Assembly: GCF_001984215.1 (NCBI RefSeq) | Contig: NZ_CP019420.1 | Location: 434,001-498,000 of the forward strand | Origin: Mycobacterium sp. MS1601 | Lineage (GTDB): Bacteria; Actinomycetota; Actinomycetes; Mycobacteriales; Mycobacteriaceae | Reading direction: 5' to 3' | Length of the DNA: 64,000 bases | In this document: positions 37,150 to 46,086 of the stretch, piece after piece | Layout: each line of letters opens with the position of its first letter | Position numbering within the stretch: position 1 is the stretch's first letter | Notes under the pieces: generated by a model | Told to the model about the DNA's origin: nothing | What the model saw: only the letters and a program-made list of their open reading frames with translations | Database searches by the model: none | Position numbers and translations under genes: made by a program

Positions 37150-38400
37150 ATGGGCGAACGCAGTGAGACCGTCGGAAGACGGTCCCTGATCAGCCTCGCG
37201 GTGCTGAACCTCTTCCTGGCGGATGCGCGCGACGGCCTGGGGCCGTTCCTGGACGCTTTCCTGGCCACCCGGGGCTGGTCCCCCATGGCACTCGGCGGCA
37301 TCGCCACCGTCGGCGGGCTGATCGGTCTGGCTGCGACACCGTTGTTCGGCGCCCTGGTGGACGGCACCCGGTACAAACGCGCCCTGGTGGCGGGTCCGGT
37401 GGTGTTCGTCACGGCGGTGGGGTTGGCCACGCTGCTCGCCCCGACGAGTGCCGTGGTGTGGCTGGGTCAGACCGGTACCGCGGTGGTGGGGGCCGTCATC
37501 GGCCCGGCCCTGACGGGTTTGACGCTCGGACTGGTCGGCGAGCGGCTGTTCGGCAGGCAGATCGCCCGCAACGAGGTGTGGAACCACGTCGGCAACGTGG
37601 CGTATCTGACTGCGGTGTTCCTCGGGGTCTCGCTCTATGGCGAGGCCGCCATCATCGTCTTGATGCTGGTGACCGCCACTGGTGCGGTGGTCGCGGTGCT
37701 GGCCATCGATCCCCACCGCATCGACCACGCGACAGCACGTGGGCTGGGCGGGCCCGAGACGGGCTCCCAGCCGTCCGGGCTGCGGGTGCTGGTCTCCACA
37801 CCCGGGCTGATGCTGCTCGGAGGGGTGCTGCTGATGTTCCACTTCGGCAATGCGCCGGTGAGCAGGTTGGTGGCCCAGGACTTCGCGATCGAACTCGGCA
37901 GCCCGTTTCGGACCACCGCCATCATCACCGGGGTGTCGCAGGTGTCGATGATCGCAGTGGCGGTGCTGGCGCCGTTTCTCATCCGGCGGTTCGGGCTCGG
38001 TGCGGTGCTGCTGGCCGGCCTGTGCGCACTGCCCGTGCGCGGGCTGATCGCCGGGACACAGAGCGGCTTCTGGTCGATCATCCCGATCCAGGCCCTCGAC
38101 GGTATCGGCGCGGGTCTGATCGGTATCGCCACCCCTATTGCGGCCGAACGGCTACTGGCCGGATCGGGCCGCTTCAACATCGGACTCGCGGCCGTCATGA
38201 CCATGCAGGGCGTCGGCGCCTCACTGAGCAATGTGGTTGCCGGCGCCGTCTCGCAGCGCTACGGCTACCAGGCCTCACATTTGCTCAGTGGCGGTATCGC
38301 CGTGGCGGCCGTGGCCGTGTTCCTGCGGTGGCGCGGCGCCATCATCCGGCCGCCGCGGGAGACCCGTTTGGATCCGGCCCGGCCGAGTGCGTCTCGATGA
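37150..38400 (+). CDS. MFS transporter
   Basis: The protein has 416 residues with about 12 membrane segments. It begins MGERSETVGRRSLISLAVLN and has the cytoplasmic loop GALVDGTRYKRALV between TM2 and TM3, where MFS proteins carry the D-R-x-G-R-R type motif. GGAGG at 37138-37142 fixes ATG 37150. The substrate is unknown. It lies between sahH and the alkane TetR gene, a pair that is adjacent in M. tuberculosis as I recall. 18-bp direct repeats flank it and its end overlaps the TetR gene by 59 bp. Confidence 0.85.
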   Translation: MGERSETVGRRSLISLAVLNLFLADARDGLGPFLDAFLATRGWSPMALGGIATVGGLIGLAATPLFGALVDGTRYKRALVAGPVVFVTAVGLATLLAPTSAVVWLGQTGTAVVGAVIGPALTGLTLGLVGERLFGRQIARNEVWNHVGNVAYLTAVFLGVSLYGEAAIIVLMLVTATGAVVAVLAIDPHRIDHATARGLGGPETGSQPSGLRVLVSTPGLMLLGGVLLMFHFGNAPVSRLVAQDFAIELGSPFRTTAIITGVSQVSMIAVAVLAPFLIRRFGLGAVLLAGLCALPVRGLIAGTQSGFWSIIPIQALDGIGAGLIGIATPIAAERLLAGSGRFNIGLAAVMTMQGVGASLSNVVAGAVSQRYGYQASHLLSGGIAVAAVAVFLRWRGAIIRPPRETRLDPARPSASR

Positions 38401-39052
38401 CACCGTAGCGCTGGGCGTATGGCGTCATGAGCCGCGCCAGGTCGGCGGCCACATCATGGTCGGACTCCGGCGGCATCGAGACGTAGCTCATGGCCAGCCG
38501 GACGATGGCCCGCGCCAGCACCCCGGCGTCGTGCTCACTGCACTGCACCCAGCTGTGCCGGAACGACTCGGTGAGCCGCGCCGAAGACCGCGAGATGATA
38601 GGGGCACTGTCGGTGGTGATGATCTGCAGCAGGTCGGGTTTTGCCACCCCGGTGAGCAGTGAGATCACCAGCGGATCGGCCGCCGACTCGGCGAAGAACG
38701 CGCGGAAACCCTGCAGGAACGCCTCGGAGATGTTGCCGACGTTGGCCTCGACGGCATCGTCCACCGCGTCCACCAGACGGTCCGCCAGCCGCAGCGCGTA
38801 TCCCTGTGCCAAGCCCTGTCGAGAGCCGAACTCGTTGTAGATGGTCTGGCGGCTGATCCCGGCCACCTTCGCGACATCGGAGAGGGTGATCGAGGACCAG
38901 TCCTTGGTGAGCAGCAGCTCGCGCATGGCGTCGAGAACCAGGTCGCGCAGCAGCACCTTGGAGGCCTCGGCGTACGGAACGCGCACAGGCTTGCCCTCGC
39001 TGCGCCGTCGTGCCACACGGGCGAGAGTGGCAGTAACGCCGCCGCTCGTCAA
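38342..39052 (-). CDS. TetR regulator of the alkane hydroxylase operon (Rv3249c-like)
   Basis: The protein has about 236 residues. The helix-turn-helix is LSDVAKVAGISRQTIYNEFGSRQGLAQGY (key VAKVAGISRQTIYNEF); the ligand domain has FFAESAADPLVISLLTGVAKPDL. It is the last gene of alkB-rubA-rubB-tetR, as in M. tuberculosis Rv3252c-Rv3249c, and probably represses alkB. The start is unclear: TTG 39052 is used, with TTG 39079 and GTG 39016 possible. The final 15 residues (HSAGPDPNGSPAAAG) are read antisense to the MFS 3' end and look like a replaced C-terminus; the likely original end survives at 37039. Confidence 0.85.
   Translation of the reverse strand: MTSGGVTATLARVARRRSEGKPVRVPYAEASKVLLRDLVLDAMRELLLTKDWSSITLSDVAKVAGISRQTIYNEFGSRQGLAQGYALRLADRLVDAVDDAVEANVGNISEAFLQGFRAFFAESAADPLVISLLTGVAKPDLLQIITTDSAPIISRSSARLTESFRHSWVQCSEHDAGVLARAIVRLAMSYVSMPPESDHDVAADLARLMTPYAQRYGVIETHSAGPDPNGSPAAAG
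38394..38411. repeat. 18-bp direct repeat, right copy flanking the MFS gene
   Basis: Identical to 37049-37066. It overlaps the last codons of the MFS gene and codes RYGVIE of the TetR protein on the minus strand. Confidence 0.8.
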
Positions 39053-39065
39053 ATGGACCCGCTGG

Positions 39066-39248
39066 TCAAGGCCGGGCAACTTCGATCATCTCGAAGTCGG
39101 ATTTGGCCGCACCGCAGTCCGGACAGCTCCAGTCTTCGGGGATGTCGTCCCAACGGGTGCCCGGGGCGATCCCGTCCTCCGGCCACCCTTTCTCCTCGTC
39201 GTACTCGAATCCGCACTGCACACAGACAAACAGCTTCCAGTCGCTCAC
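39066..39248 (-). CDS. rubB: Rubredoxin RubB
   Basis: The protein has 60 residues. Four Cys bind one iron: CVQC near the N-terminus and CPDC near the C-terminus, separated by the usual Tyr/Trp-rich core ([20 protein letters not shown] in part). It passes electrons from rubredoxin reductase to AlkB. GTG 39248 follows AAGGAG and overlaps the rubA stop by four bases. Confidence 0.95.
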   Translation of the reverse strand: MSDWKLFVCVQCGFEYDEEKGWPEDGIAPGTRWDDIPEDWSCPDCGAAKSDFEMIEVARP

Positions 39249-39409
39249 GACACTCCTTCGAAATCGGCTTTCTCGCGCACCGCGCAGTCCGGGCAACACC
39301 AGTCGTCAGGCACATCCGTCCAGGGCGTTCCCGGCGGAAACCCTTCCCGCGGTTCACCTTTGGTCTCGTCATAGGTGTAACCGCAACCGGGGCAGGCAAA
39401 TGAGCTCAT
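39245..39409 (-). CDS. rubA: Rubredoxin RubA
   Basis: The protein has 54 residues with iron ligands in CPGC and CPDC and the core [23 protein letters not shown] 39409 overlaps the alkB stop (ATGA). Two successive rubredoxins behind alkB is the usual actinobacterial arrangement; only one type may be the efficient donor for the hydroxylase. Confidence 0.95.
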   Translation of the reverse strand: MSSFACPGCGYTYDETKGEPREGFPPGTPWTDVPDDWCCPDCAVREKADFEGVS

Positions 39410-40626
39410 GCCCCGTACCGGGCCAGCACGCGCTCTCGCACGCGGGGGTGGATGTTCACCCGGGTGATGTCGCCGTCGTAGTGGTCCAGCACCCGGTGGT
39501 CCATCACCTTGCGCCACAGCGGCGGGAAGTACGTCAGCCCGATCATCGACGCGTAACCGCTGGGCAGGTTCGGCGCGCCGTCCATGCTGCGCAGTGTCTG
39601 GTAGCGCCGGGTGGGGTTGGCGTGGTGGTCGCTGTGCCGCTGCAGGTGGTAGAGAAACAGGTTGGTCACGATGTGGTCGGAGTTCCAGCTGTGCTCAGGG
39701 GTGCAGCGCTCGTAACGCCCGCTGTCCTTCTTCTGCCGCAACAACCCGTAGTGCTCCAGATAGTTGACCGTCTCCAGCAGCGTGAATCCGTAGATCGCCT
39801 GAATCACCATGTAGGGCAGCAGCATCGGTCCGAACACCGCGATCAGCACACCCCAGAACAGCACCGACATGGCCCAGGCGTTGAGCACGTCATTCGACGG
39901 GTGCCAGACCGGCTTGCCCGCACGCTTCAGGCGCTGCGCCTCCAGCTCCCAGGACGACTTCAGGCTGCCCCACACACTGCGCGGCAGGAACTCCCAGAAC
40001 GTCTCACCGAAGCGGGCCGACGCCGGGTCCTCCGGGGTGGCGACACGGACGTGGTGGCCGCGGTTGTGCTCGATGTAGAAATGGCCGTACCAGGTTTGGG
40101 CGAGCGTGATCTTGGACAGCCAGCGCTCCAGAGAGTCCTTCTTGTGGCCCATTTCGTGGGCGGTGTTGATTCCGACACCCCCGAGCACACCCACCGACAG
40201 CGCCAGCCCGATCTTCGCCGGCCAGCCGAGACCACCGTCGAATCCCAGCCAGCCGAGGTCGGACGCGGTGAACAGGTATGCGCCCACGATCACGCTGGCG
40301 TATTGGAACGGCAGGTACGCATAGGTGCAGTAGCGGTAGTACTTGTCGTTCTCCAAGCGCTGCATCACTTCGTCCGGCGGGTTCTGCCCGTCCGGCCCGA
40401 AGAACCGGTCCAGTGTCGGCAGCAGCACGTACACCAGCAGCGGGCCGACCCAGAACGGCACCTGCGCCGCGGCGTGCCAGCCGGCGTTGTTGAGTGCCCA
40501 GACCACCGGCAGCATCACAAACAGCGCAGTGGGCGCAATCAGGCCCATGAGCCACAGGTAGCGCTTCTTGTCGCGCCACTGGTCGATATCCGGCGCCTGA
40601 GTGGCGGCATTGATGTCTGCGGTCAC
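39406..40626 (-). CDS. alkB: Alkane 1-monooxygenase AlkB
   Basis: The protein has 406 residues. It is an integral-membrane di-iron enzyme that oxidises medium-chain n-alkanes to 1-alkanols. His boxes are HEMGHK, EHNRGHH and LQRHSDHHA, plus the AlkB-specific NYLEHYGL. About six membrane helices are seen. GTG 40626 is chosen because GGAGG sits 5 bases before it; the ATG at 40638 would place that ribosome-binding site inside the gene. It heads the rubA-rubB-tetR operon and has a palindrome upstream. Confidence 0.96.
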   Translation of the reverse strand: MTADINAATQAPDIDQWRDKKRYLWLMGLIAPTALFVMLPVVWALNNAGWHAAAQVPFWVGPLLVYVLLPTLDRFFGPDGQNPPDEVMQRLENDKYYRYCTYAYLPFQYASVIVGAYLFTASDLGWLGFDGGLGWPAKIGLALSVGVLGGVGINTAHEMGHKKDSLERWLSKITLAQTWYGHFYIEHNRGHHVRVATPEDPASARFGETFWEFLPRSVWGSLKSSWELEAQRLKRAGKPVWHPSNDVLNAWAMSVLFWGVLIAVFGPMLLPYMVIQAIYGFTLLETVNYLEHYGLLRQKKDSGRYERCTPEHSWNSDHIVTNLFLYHLQRHSDHHANPTRRYQTLRSMDGAPNLPSGYASMIGLTYFPPLWRKVMDHRVLDHYDGDITRVNIHPRVRERVLARYGA

Positions 40627-40684
40627 GTTCACCTCCATGTGAAAGTCATCACCTCGATGAGTTGACTATAGAAGCGAATTTGTC

Positions 40685-40700
40685 CCATGTCTAGACACGG
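40685..40700. promoter_or_regulatory. Operator-like palindrome upstream of alkB
   Basis: The core TGTCTAGACA (40688-40697) is a perfect palindrome, flanked by CC and GG one base out. It lies about 60 bp upstream of alkB, in promoter position. The likely ligand is the TetR protein of the same operon. Confidence 0.5.
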
Positions 40701-40732
40701 AGACATCATTTGTAAAGCAATGTCGCAGTCCC

Positions 40733-42199
40733 TCAGGAGCGGAGCGCGGCCTCGCGGCGGGCCATCACCGAATGCCGACGCCCATAGAGGAAGTAGACGA
40801 CCACACCGATCGCCATCCAGATCAGGAAGCGGATCCAGGTCAGGCCGGTGAGATTCAGCATCAGCCAGACGCACGCGATGATCGACAGGATCGGTAGCAC
40901 CGGTACCCATGGGGTCCGGAACCCGCGCTCGAGGTCCGGCCGCGACCGGCGCAGCATGATCACGCCCGCAGACACCAGCACGAACGCGAACAGCGTGCCG
41001 ATGTTCACCATTTCCTCGAGCTTCCCGATGGGAAACACCGAGGCCGCCACCGCCACCAGCGCCCCGACGATCAACGTGATCCGCACCGGAGTGCCGTGCA
41101 CACCTGTTTTGGCAAGCTGTTGCGGGATCAGACCGTCGCGCGACATGGCGAACAGCACGCGGGTCTGCCCCAGCATCAACACGATCACCACGGTCGTCAG
41201 ACCGGCCAGCGCGCCGATCGAGATCACCGTCGCCGCCCAGTTGATGCCGTTGGCTTCGAACGCGGTGGCCAGGTTGGGCGACTCGGCGTCGCGCAGCACC
41301 GTGTAGGACACCATTCCCGTGAGCACCACCGTGACGGCGACGTACAGCACCGTGACAATGGCCAGCGACGACAAGATGCCTCGCGGGACGTCGCGCTGCG
41401 GGTTCCTGGTCTCCTCGGCGGTGGTGGCCACGATGTCGAATCCGATGAACGCGAAGAACACGATCGACGCACCCGCCAGCAGTCCGTACCAGCCGTAGGA
41501 ACTGCCCTCGGCGCCGGTGATCAAGGAGAACAGCGACTGCTCGGACCCCGACCCGCTGTCACCGGATTCCGCGGGCGGGATGAACGGCGTGTAGTTGGCG
41601 ACGTTGATGTAGAAGGCGCCGACCGCGACCACCAGGAGCACCACGGCCACCTTGATGACGGTGACCACCAGGCTGACGCCGGCCGACAGTTTGGTTCCCC
41701 GGGCCAGCAGCAGGGTCACGAGCACGATGATCAGCAATGCGCCCCAGTCGAAGGGCACCCCGCCGATCTCGGCGACCGCGCTGCCGAACCCGAACACCGT
41801 GCCCAGGTAGCTGGACCAGCCTTTGGCCACCACCGCAGCGGCAACAGCGAATTCGAGGATCAGATCCCAGCCGATGATCCAGGCGATGAACTCCCCGAAT
41901 GTCGCGTAGGAGAACGTGTACGCGCTACCGGCAACAGGCACGGTGGACGCGAACTCTGCGTAACACAGTGCGGCCAGGCCGCAGGCGATCGCGGCGATGA
42001 CGAACGAGATCGAGATCGCCGGCCCGGTGAGGTTACCTGCGGTGGAGGCGGTGATGGTGAAGATGCCCGCACCGATCACCACACTCACGCCAAACACCGT
42101 CAAATCCCACCAATTGAGATCCTTGCGGAGTTTGGTTCCCGGTTCGTCCGTGTCGGCGATCGACTGCTCGACAGATTTGGTCCGCCACCGTCCGGTCAT
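40733..42199 (-). CDS. APC-family amino acid permease (Rv3253c-like)
   Basis: The protein has 488 residues with about 12 membrane helices. It belongs to the cationic amino acid transporter type: SVVIGAGIFTITASTAGN in TM1, GSAYTFSYATFGEFIAWIIG in TM3, and FFAFIGFDIVATTAEETRNPQ, typical of this group (key FAFIGFD, AEETRNPQ). The substrate is probably a basic or neutral amino acid and cannot be fixed here. It corresponds to M. tuberculosis Rv3253c. Confidence 0.92.
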   Translation of the reverse strand: MTGRWRTKSVEQSIADTDEPGTKLRKDLNWWDLTVFGVSVVIGAGIFTITASTAGNLTGPAISISFVIAAIACGLAALCYAEFASTVPVAGSAYTFSYATFGEFIAWIIGWDLILEFAVAAAVVAKGWSSYLGTVFGFGSAVAEIGGVPFDWGALLIIVLVTLLLARGTKLSAGVSLVVTVIKVAVVLLVVAVGAFYINVANYTPFIPPAESGDSGSGSEQSLFSLITGAEGSSYGWYGLLAGASIVFFAFIGFDIVATTAEETRNPQRDVPRGILSSLAIVTVLYVAVTVVLTGMVSYTVLRDAESPNLATAFEANGINWAATVISIGALAGLTTVVIVLMLGQTRVLFAMSRDGLIPQQLAKTGVHGTPVRITLIVGALVAVAASVFPIGKLEEMVNIGTLFAFVLVSAGVIMLRRSRPDLERGFRTPWVPVLPILSIIACVWLMLNLTGLTWIRFLIWMAIGVVVYFLYGRRHSVMARREAALRS

Positions 42200-42258
42200 A
42201 GTTTCGTTACCTCCCGATCGCCCCGACCTCGGCTATGTAACCACTAGGTTGGGCAGCA

Positions 42259-43584
42259 ATGGGGCGGACTGGAGAACATGCAGTCGTCATCGGCGCCAGC
42301 ATCGCTGGGTTGTGCGCCGCCCGTGTGCTGTCCGAGTTCTTCGACCGGGTGACGATTGTCGAGCGCGATCAGCTCCCCTCGGTACCAGGATGCCGCACGA
42401 CAGTGCCGCAGGATCGTCACGTGCACCTGCTGATGGCGCGCGGGGCAGCCGAATTGGACGCTTTGTTCCCCGGATTGCTGCGCGATATGGCCGACGCCGG
42501 GGTGCCCGTGCTGCAGAACCGTCCCGACTGCATCCACTTCGGCGCTGCCGGCCACGTCCTGGGCACCCAGCAGCGGCTGCGTAAAGCGTTCACGGCCTAT
42601 GTGCCCAGCCGCCCATATCTGGAATGGCAACTGCGCCAACGTGTCCGCGCGATTCCCAACGTCGAGCTCGTTCAGGCGACAGTGACCGAACCGACCTACG
42701 ATCGGGCACGAAGGACAGTGACCGGCGTCGATGGCCTGCCCGCGGACCTGGTGGTCGACGCAGGGGGACGCGGCACCCGATTGCCGGTGTGGTTGCGACA
42801 GTGGGGCTTTCCCGCCCCCGACGAGGACACTGTGGACGTCGGGATCGGGTACGCCACCCTACAGGTGCGGATTCCCGACGGCCTGTTCGACGAGGTGGTG
42901 GTGGTGGCCGGAGCTTCCCGCGACCAACCGCTGGGGCTGGGCATGCTGTACTACGAAGACGGGCTGTGGGGATTGACGACGTTCGGCACCGCGGGCGCCC
43001 AGCCTCCGCGCGATTTCGCCGCCATGGTCGAACTTGCCGAACGTGTACTTCCCGCACACATCGCGGCGGCGGTGCAGCTGGGCGAGCCGGTGGGCGACGT
43101 GGCCCGGCACCACTACCCGACCAGCCGGTGGCGGCGCTACGACAAGCTCACCGAGTTCCCCGATGGCATTGTGCCCCTGGGAGATTCCGTGGCGAGCTTC
43201 AACCCGACCTTCGGTCAGGGCATGACGATGACAGCCATTCAGGCGGCACATCTACGCCGGGTGCTGCAGTCCGGTTCCGACGACATCGCCGGGCAACTCG
43301 CGCGACTGGCCGCCAGAGCCATCTTCCCGGTGTGGACCATGAACGCCATCGGCGACCTGGTGCTGCACAACGCACCAGGCCCCCAACCCTGGTGGTACCG
43401 ACCCGTCGGCAACCTGTTCGACCAGTTCCTCGGTGCGGCAGAGACAGATCCTGTTCTGGCCGAATGGTTCCTGCGCCGCTTCAGCCTGCTCGACAGCCTT
43501 TACATGGTGCCGACCCCGCAACTGGTCGGACGAACCGTCCGACACAACACATCGCTGTGGCTACGGCAACGACGGGCAGGTTAG
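42259..43584 (+). CDS. FAD-dependent oxidoreductase (Rv3254-like)
   Basis: The protein has 441 residues. The Rossmann FAD site is VVIGASIAGLCAARVL near the N-terminus, with the ribose-binding Glu in VTIVERDQL. The second FAD motif is IVPLGDSVASFNPTFGQGMT. This is the pattern of group A flavin monooxygenases and of LasC-like epoxidases. The substrate is unknown. It corresponds to M. tuberculosis Rv3254. A pair of 56-bp repeats follows its stop. Confidence 0.85.
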   Translation: MGRTGEHAVVIGASIAGLCAARVLSEFFDRVTIVERDQLPSVPGCRTTVPQDRHVHLLMARGAAELDALFPGLLRDMADAGVPVLQNRPDCIHFGAAGHVLGTQQRLRKAFTAYVPSRPYLEWQLRQRVRAIPNVELVQATVTEPTYDRARRTVTGVDGLPADLVVDAGGRGTRLPVWLRQWGFPAPDEDTVDVGIGYATLQVRIPDGLFDEVVVVAGASRDQPLGLGMLYYEDGLWGLTTFGTAGAQPPRDFAAMVELAERVLPAHIAAAVQLGEPVGDVARHHYPTSRWRRYDKLTEFPDGIVPLGDSVASFNPTFGQGMTMTAIQAAHLRRVLQSGSDDIAGQLARLAARAIFPVWTMNAIGDLVLHNAPGPQPWWYRPVGNLFDQFLGAAETDPVLAEWFLRRFSLLDSLYMVPTPQLVGRTVRHNTSLWLRQRRAG

Positions 43585-43585
43585 A

Positions 43586-43699
43586 TCGCACCCCGGCCCT
43601 CTCTCCCCCTCGTCCCTCGGGCTCGTCGACCGGGCTGGTCAACTCGCACCCCGGCCCTCTCTCCCCCTCGTCCCTCGGGCTCGTCGACCGGGCTGGTCA
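43586..43699. repeat. Tandem pair of a dispersed 56-bp intergenic repeat
   Basis: Two identical 56-bp copies, 43586-43641 and 43644-43699, are separated by 2 bp. The reverse strand reads CCGGTCGACGAGCCCGAGGG followed by ACGAGGGGGAGAGAGGGCCG, nearly the same as 48665-48708 and related to 10902-11000. The second copy includes the manA stop codon. Confidence 0.9.
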
Positions 43700-44923
43700 G
43701 ATCCCGACCGTGGCCCGGAACAGCCGGGTGGGCTGGTCGGCGACCAACCGGATGGGTCCGTCGTCAGCAGCCACCCACGCCGCCGATCCGCGCTCCAACG
43801 TCAGGGTGTCGGACTTGGCCCGCACCACGGCAGAACCCTGCGCACACAACAGGATCTGTGGACCGTCGTGCTCACACGGCGCGTCGACCTCATGCCCGAG
43901 GTCATCGCCCTCGAGCACCAGCACCGACACCGCGAACTCGCCGGCCGGGGTGCGGTAAGTGGATTCGAACCCGTCAGTCTCGACGGGTGAGAGCAACGTC
44001 TCCTCGGTGGCCGGGGTGAAGTCGAGCACCCGCAGAAGCTCGGGCACATCGACGTGTTTGGGCGTCAGTCCGCCGCGAAGAACGTTGTCCGAGTTGGCCA
44101 TCACCTCGATGCCCACGCCACGCAGATAACTGTGCAAATTGCCTGCGGGCATGTAGAGCGCCTGACCCGGCTCCAGGTGCAGCACGTTGAGCAGCAGCGC
44201 GGCCAGCACACCGGCGTCACCGGGATAGCGCTCACCGAGTTCGAGCACCGTCTTGGCTTCGGCCTCGAATTCGGTTGCATCCGAACGCAGGTAGTTGATC
44301 GCGCCGTCCAGCACCGCGGGCACCAGCACGTCGAGATCCGGCTGCGGGGCGGTGATCCACGTGGTGAACAGCGCGCGCAGTCCGTTGGCGTCCGGCTGGC
44401 CGGCGAGCAGCTGAACATAGGGGTCGAGGTCAGATACGGCAAGTGCGTTGAGGAACTCCACCGTGCGCGCCGCCGGCCGGAACCCAGCCAGCGCGTCGAA
44501 CGGTTCGAGCGCGACGAGCAACTCGGGCTTGTGGCTGCGATCGCGGTAGTTGCGCACCGGCGCGCTCAGCGGCACCCCCATCCGCTCTTCGCGGACAAAG
44601 CCTTCGACGGCCTGCTCCGAGCTCGGATGTGCTTGCAGCGACAGCGGTTCGTCGGCGGCCAAGACCTTCATCAGGAACGGCAACGCGTCACCGAATCGAG
44701 CGCGGACAGTCGGGCCCAGTTGCCCCTCCGGGTCAGCGCGGACCACCTCGAGAAGTGACTGCTCGCCGGCGTCGGTGATGATGAAAGCCGGGTCACCCGG
44801 GTGCGCGCCGAGCCACAGTTCGGCTTCCGGATGGTTGGTCGGCACCTCGCGACCGGTGAACTCGGCAATAGCCGTCCGAGATCCCCACGCGTAGTTGCGA
44901 ACCGCTCCCCGCATCAACTCCAT
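43697..44923 (-). CDS. manA: Mannose-6-phosphate isomerase (type I)
   Basis: The protein has 408 residues. It interconverts fructose 6-phosphate and mannose 6-phosphate, the entry to mannose donors for mycobacterial mannolipids. Zinc-site residues are in LSLQAHPSSEQA and HKPELLVAL, and the substrate Arg in MANSDNVLRGGLTPKH. The early NYAWGS is typical. It corresponds to M. tuberculosis Rv3255c and lies with Rv3256c-like and manB genes on one strand. Confidence 0.96.
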   Translation of the reverse strand: MELMRGAVRNYAWGSRTAIAEFTGREVPTNHPEAELWLGAHPGDPAFIITDAGEQSLLEVVRADPEGQLGPTVRARFGDALPFLMKVLAADEPLSLQAHPSSEQAVEGFVREERMGVPLSAPVRNYRDRSHKPELLVALEPFDALAGFRPAARTVEFLNALAVSDLDPYVQLLAGQPDANGLRALFTTWITAPQPDLDVLVPAVLDGAINYLRSDATEFEAEAKTVLELGERYPGDAGVLAALLLNVLHLEPGQALYMPAGNLHSYLRGVGIEVMANSDNVLRGGLTPKHVDVPELLRVLDFTPATEETLLSPVETDGFESTYRTPAGEFAVSVLVLEGDDLGHEVDAPCEHDGPQILLCAQGSAVVRAKSDTLTLERGSAAWVAADDGPIRLVADQPTRLFRATVGI

Positions 44924-44940
44924 GATCTGTTATCCCCCTG

Positions 44941-46086
44941 TCATCCGCGTGCGAGCCTCATGTACACGGCCGCCATCTCCAAACGAACTGCCAGAACAGC
45001 CAATTGCTGTTCGGGGCGCCCGGCATCCGCCGGCGCGGCAGGCAGCCCGCTCCCCTCCCATGGATCGGACCGGGGCCGGTCGCCACTGGGCCCGCCATCG
45101 GGTACGTCCTCGGTGCCCACCAGGTCCACATCACTGACCCCGGCGACACGCGCACCCACCACCGCACGTTCGGCGGCCAGCGTCAACGCCAGCACCCGAG
45201 GCCGCTGAGGCAGCGGTCCGTCGAGTTCCTCGTCATGGAACAGCGCATCAAAATCGCTTCCCGCACTGCCGCCTTCGGCACCCATCCCCTCACGCAGCGC
45301 CACCACCGCGTCGGCAAGTCCAGCGGCGGCCACCGGCTTATGAGCCACCCGCAGCAGCACGGCGGCCAGGTGTCGCGCCAGGGCCACAGTGGCCAGGTTG
45401 TCGCCGGCCAGCACCACGTCGCGTCCGCTCATCCGCTCGGCAAGTGATTTGGCGGCGTTGGTGAAGACTTCGCGCCCGGCACTGTTGCGCAACGCCTCGG
45501 CATCCAGTTCGTCGGCCATCACCGACAGGTCGGTGCGCACGGCGGCGGCACCGGTCTCGACGGCCCCCAGCGTCGCCAATCCCGTTGCCAGATAACGGCA
45601 CAATCCGAACTCGTCGCGCACCCACAACCGTGGCTCGAGTACCGCAACCCGGCCTGCGGTGGCATCGCGCAGCGGCCCGGCATACGGGGCGGCGATCACC
45701 ACCCTGGCACCTCGGCGAACTCCGGTGGCCGCGGCCGTCACCAGGGCCGGGTCGCCCACATCGTCGCCGGCAACCACCAGGACGTCCAGCGGGCCGATCC
45801 ACGGGGGCACCTCCGAAGCGGTGACGATGGGCTCGGCGGCCGCGCCCCCCAGCACCGCGGCCAGCATGGCTCCCGCGGACTCCGCGGCGCCACGACCGGC
45901 CACCCAGATCAGTGAGCGAGGCCGTTGGCCGGTGTCGACGGATTCCAGCGCTCCCTCGGCGACCGCGGAGGCCACCGCGCGGACCTGAGCACCCGACATC
46001 GACGCACCCCGCAGCAAGCCGTCACGATCGGCGCCGATCAGGCCGTCGCTGTCGTCGAGATCGATCGAGGCGCGGGTGGCGCTCAC
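44941..46086 (-). CDS. SIS/phosphosugar-isomerase-like protein (Rv3256c-like)
   Basis: The protein has 381 residues. It has a pair of alpha/beta halves like phosphosugar isomerases (LIWVAGRGAAESAGAMLAAV, then DVLVVAGDDVGDPALVTAAA), resembling proteins labelled TobH in actinobacteria. No complete catalytic set is seen. GTG 46086 overlaps the manB stop by four bases, so it is co-translated with manB. By position it matches M. tuberculosis Rv3256c. A role in mannose-phosphate metabolism is inferred from neighbours only. Confidence 0.82.
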   Translation of the reverse strand: MSATRASIDLDDSDGLIGADRDGLLRGASMSGAQVRAVASAVAEGALESVDTGQRPRSLIWVAGRGAAESAGAMLAAVLGGAAAEPIVTASEVPPWIGPLDVLVVAGDDVGDPALVTAAATGVRRGARVVIAAPYAGPLRDATAGRVAVLEPRLWVRDEFGLCRYLATGLATLGAVETGAAAVRTDLSVMADELDAEALRNSAGREVFTNAAKSLAERMSGRDVVLAGDNLATVALARHLAAVLLRVAHKPVAAAGLADAVVALREGMGAEGGSAGSDFDALFHDEELDGPLPQRPRVLALTLAAERAVVGARVAGVSDVDLVGTEDVPDGGPSGDRPRSDPWEGSGLPAAPADAGRPEQQLAVLAVRLEMAAVYMRLARG

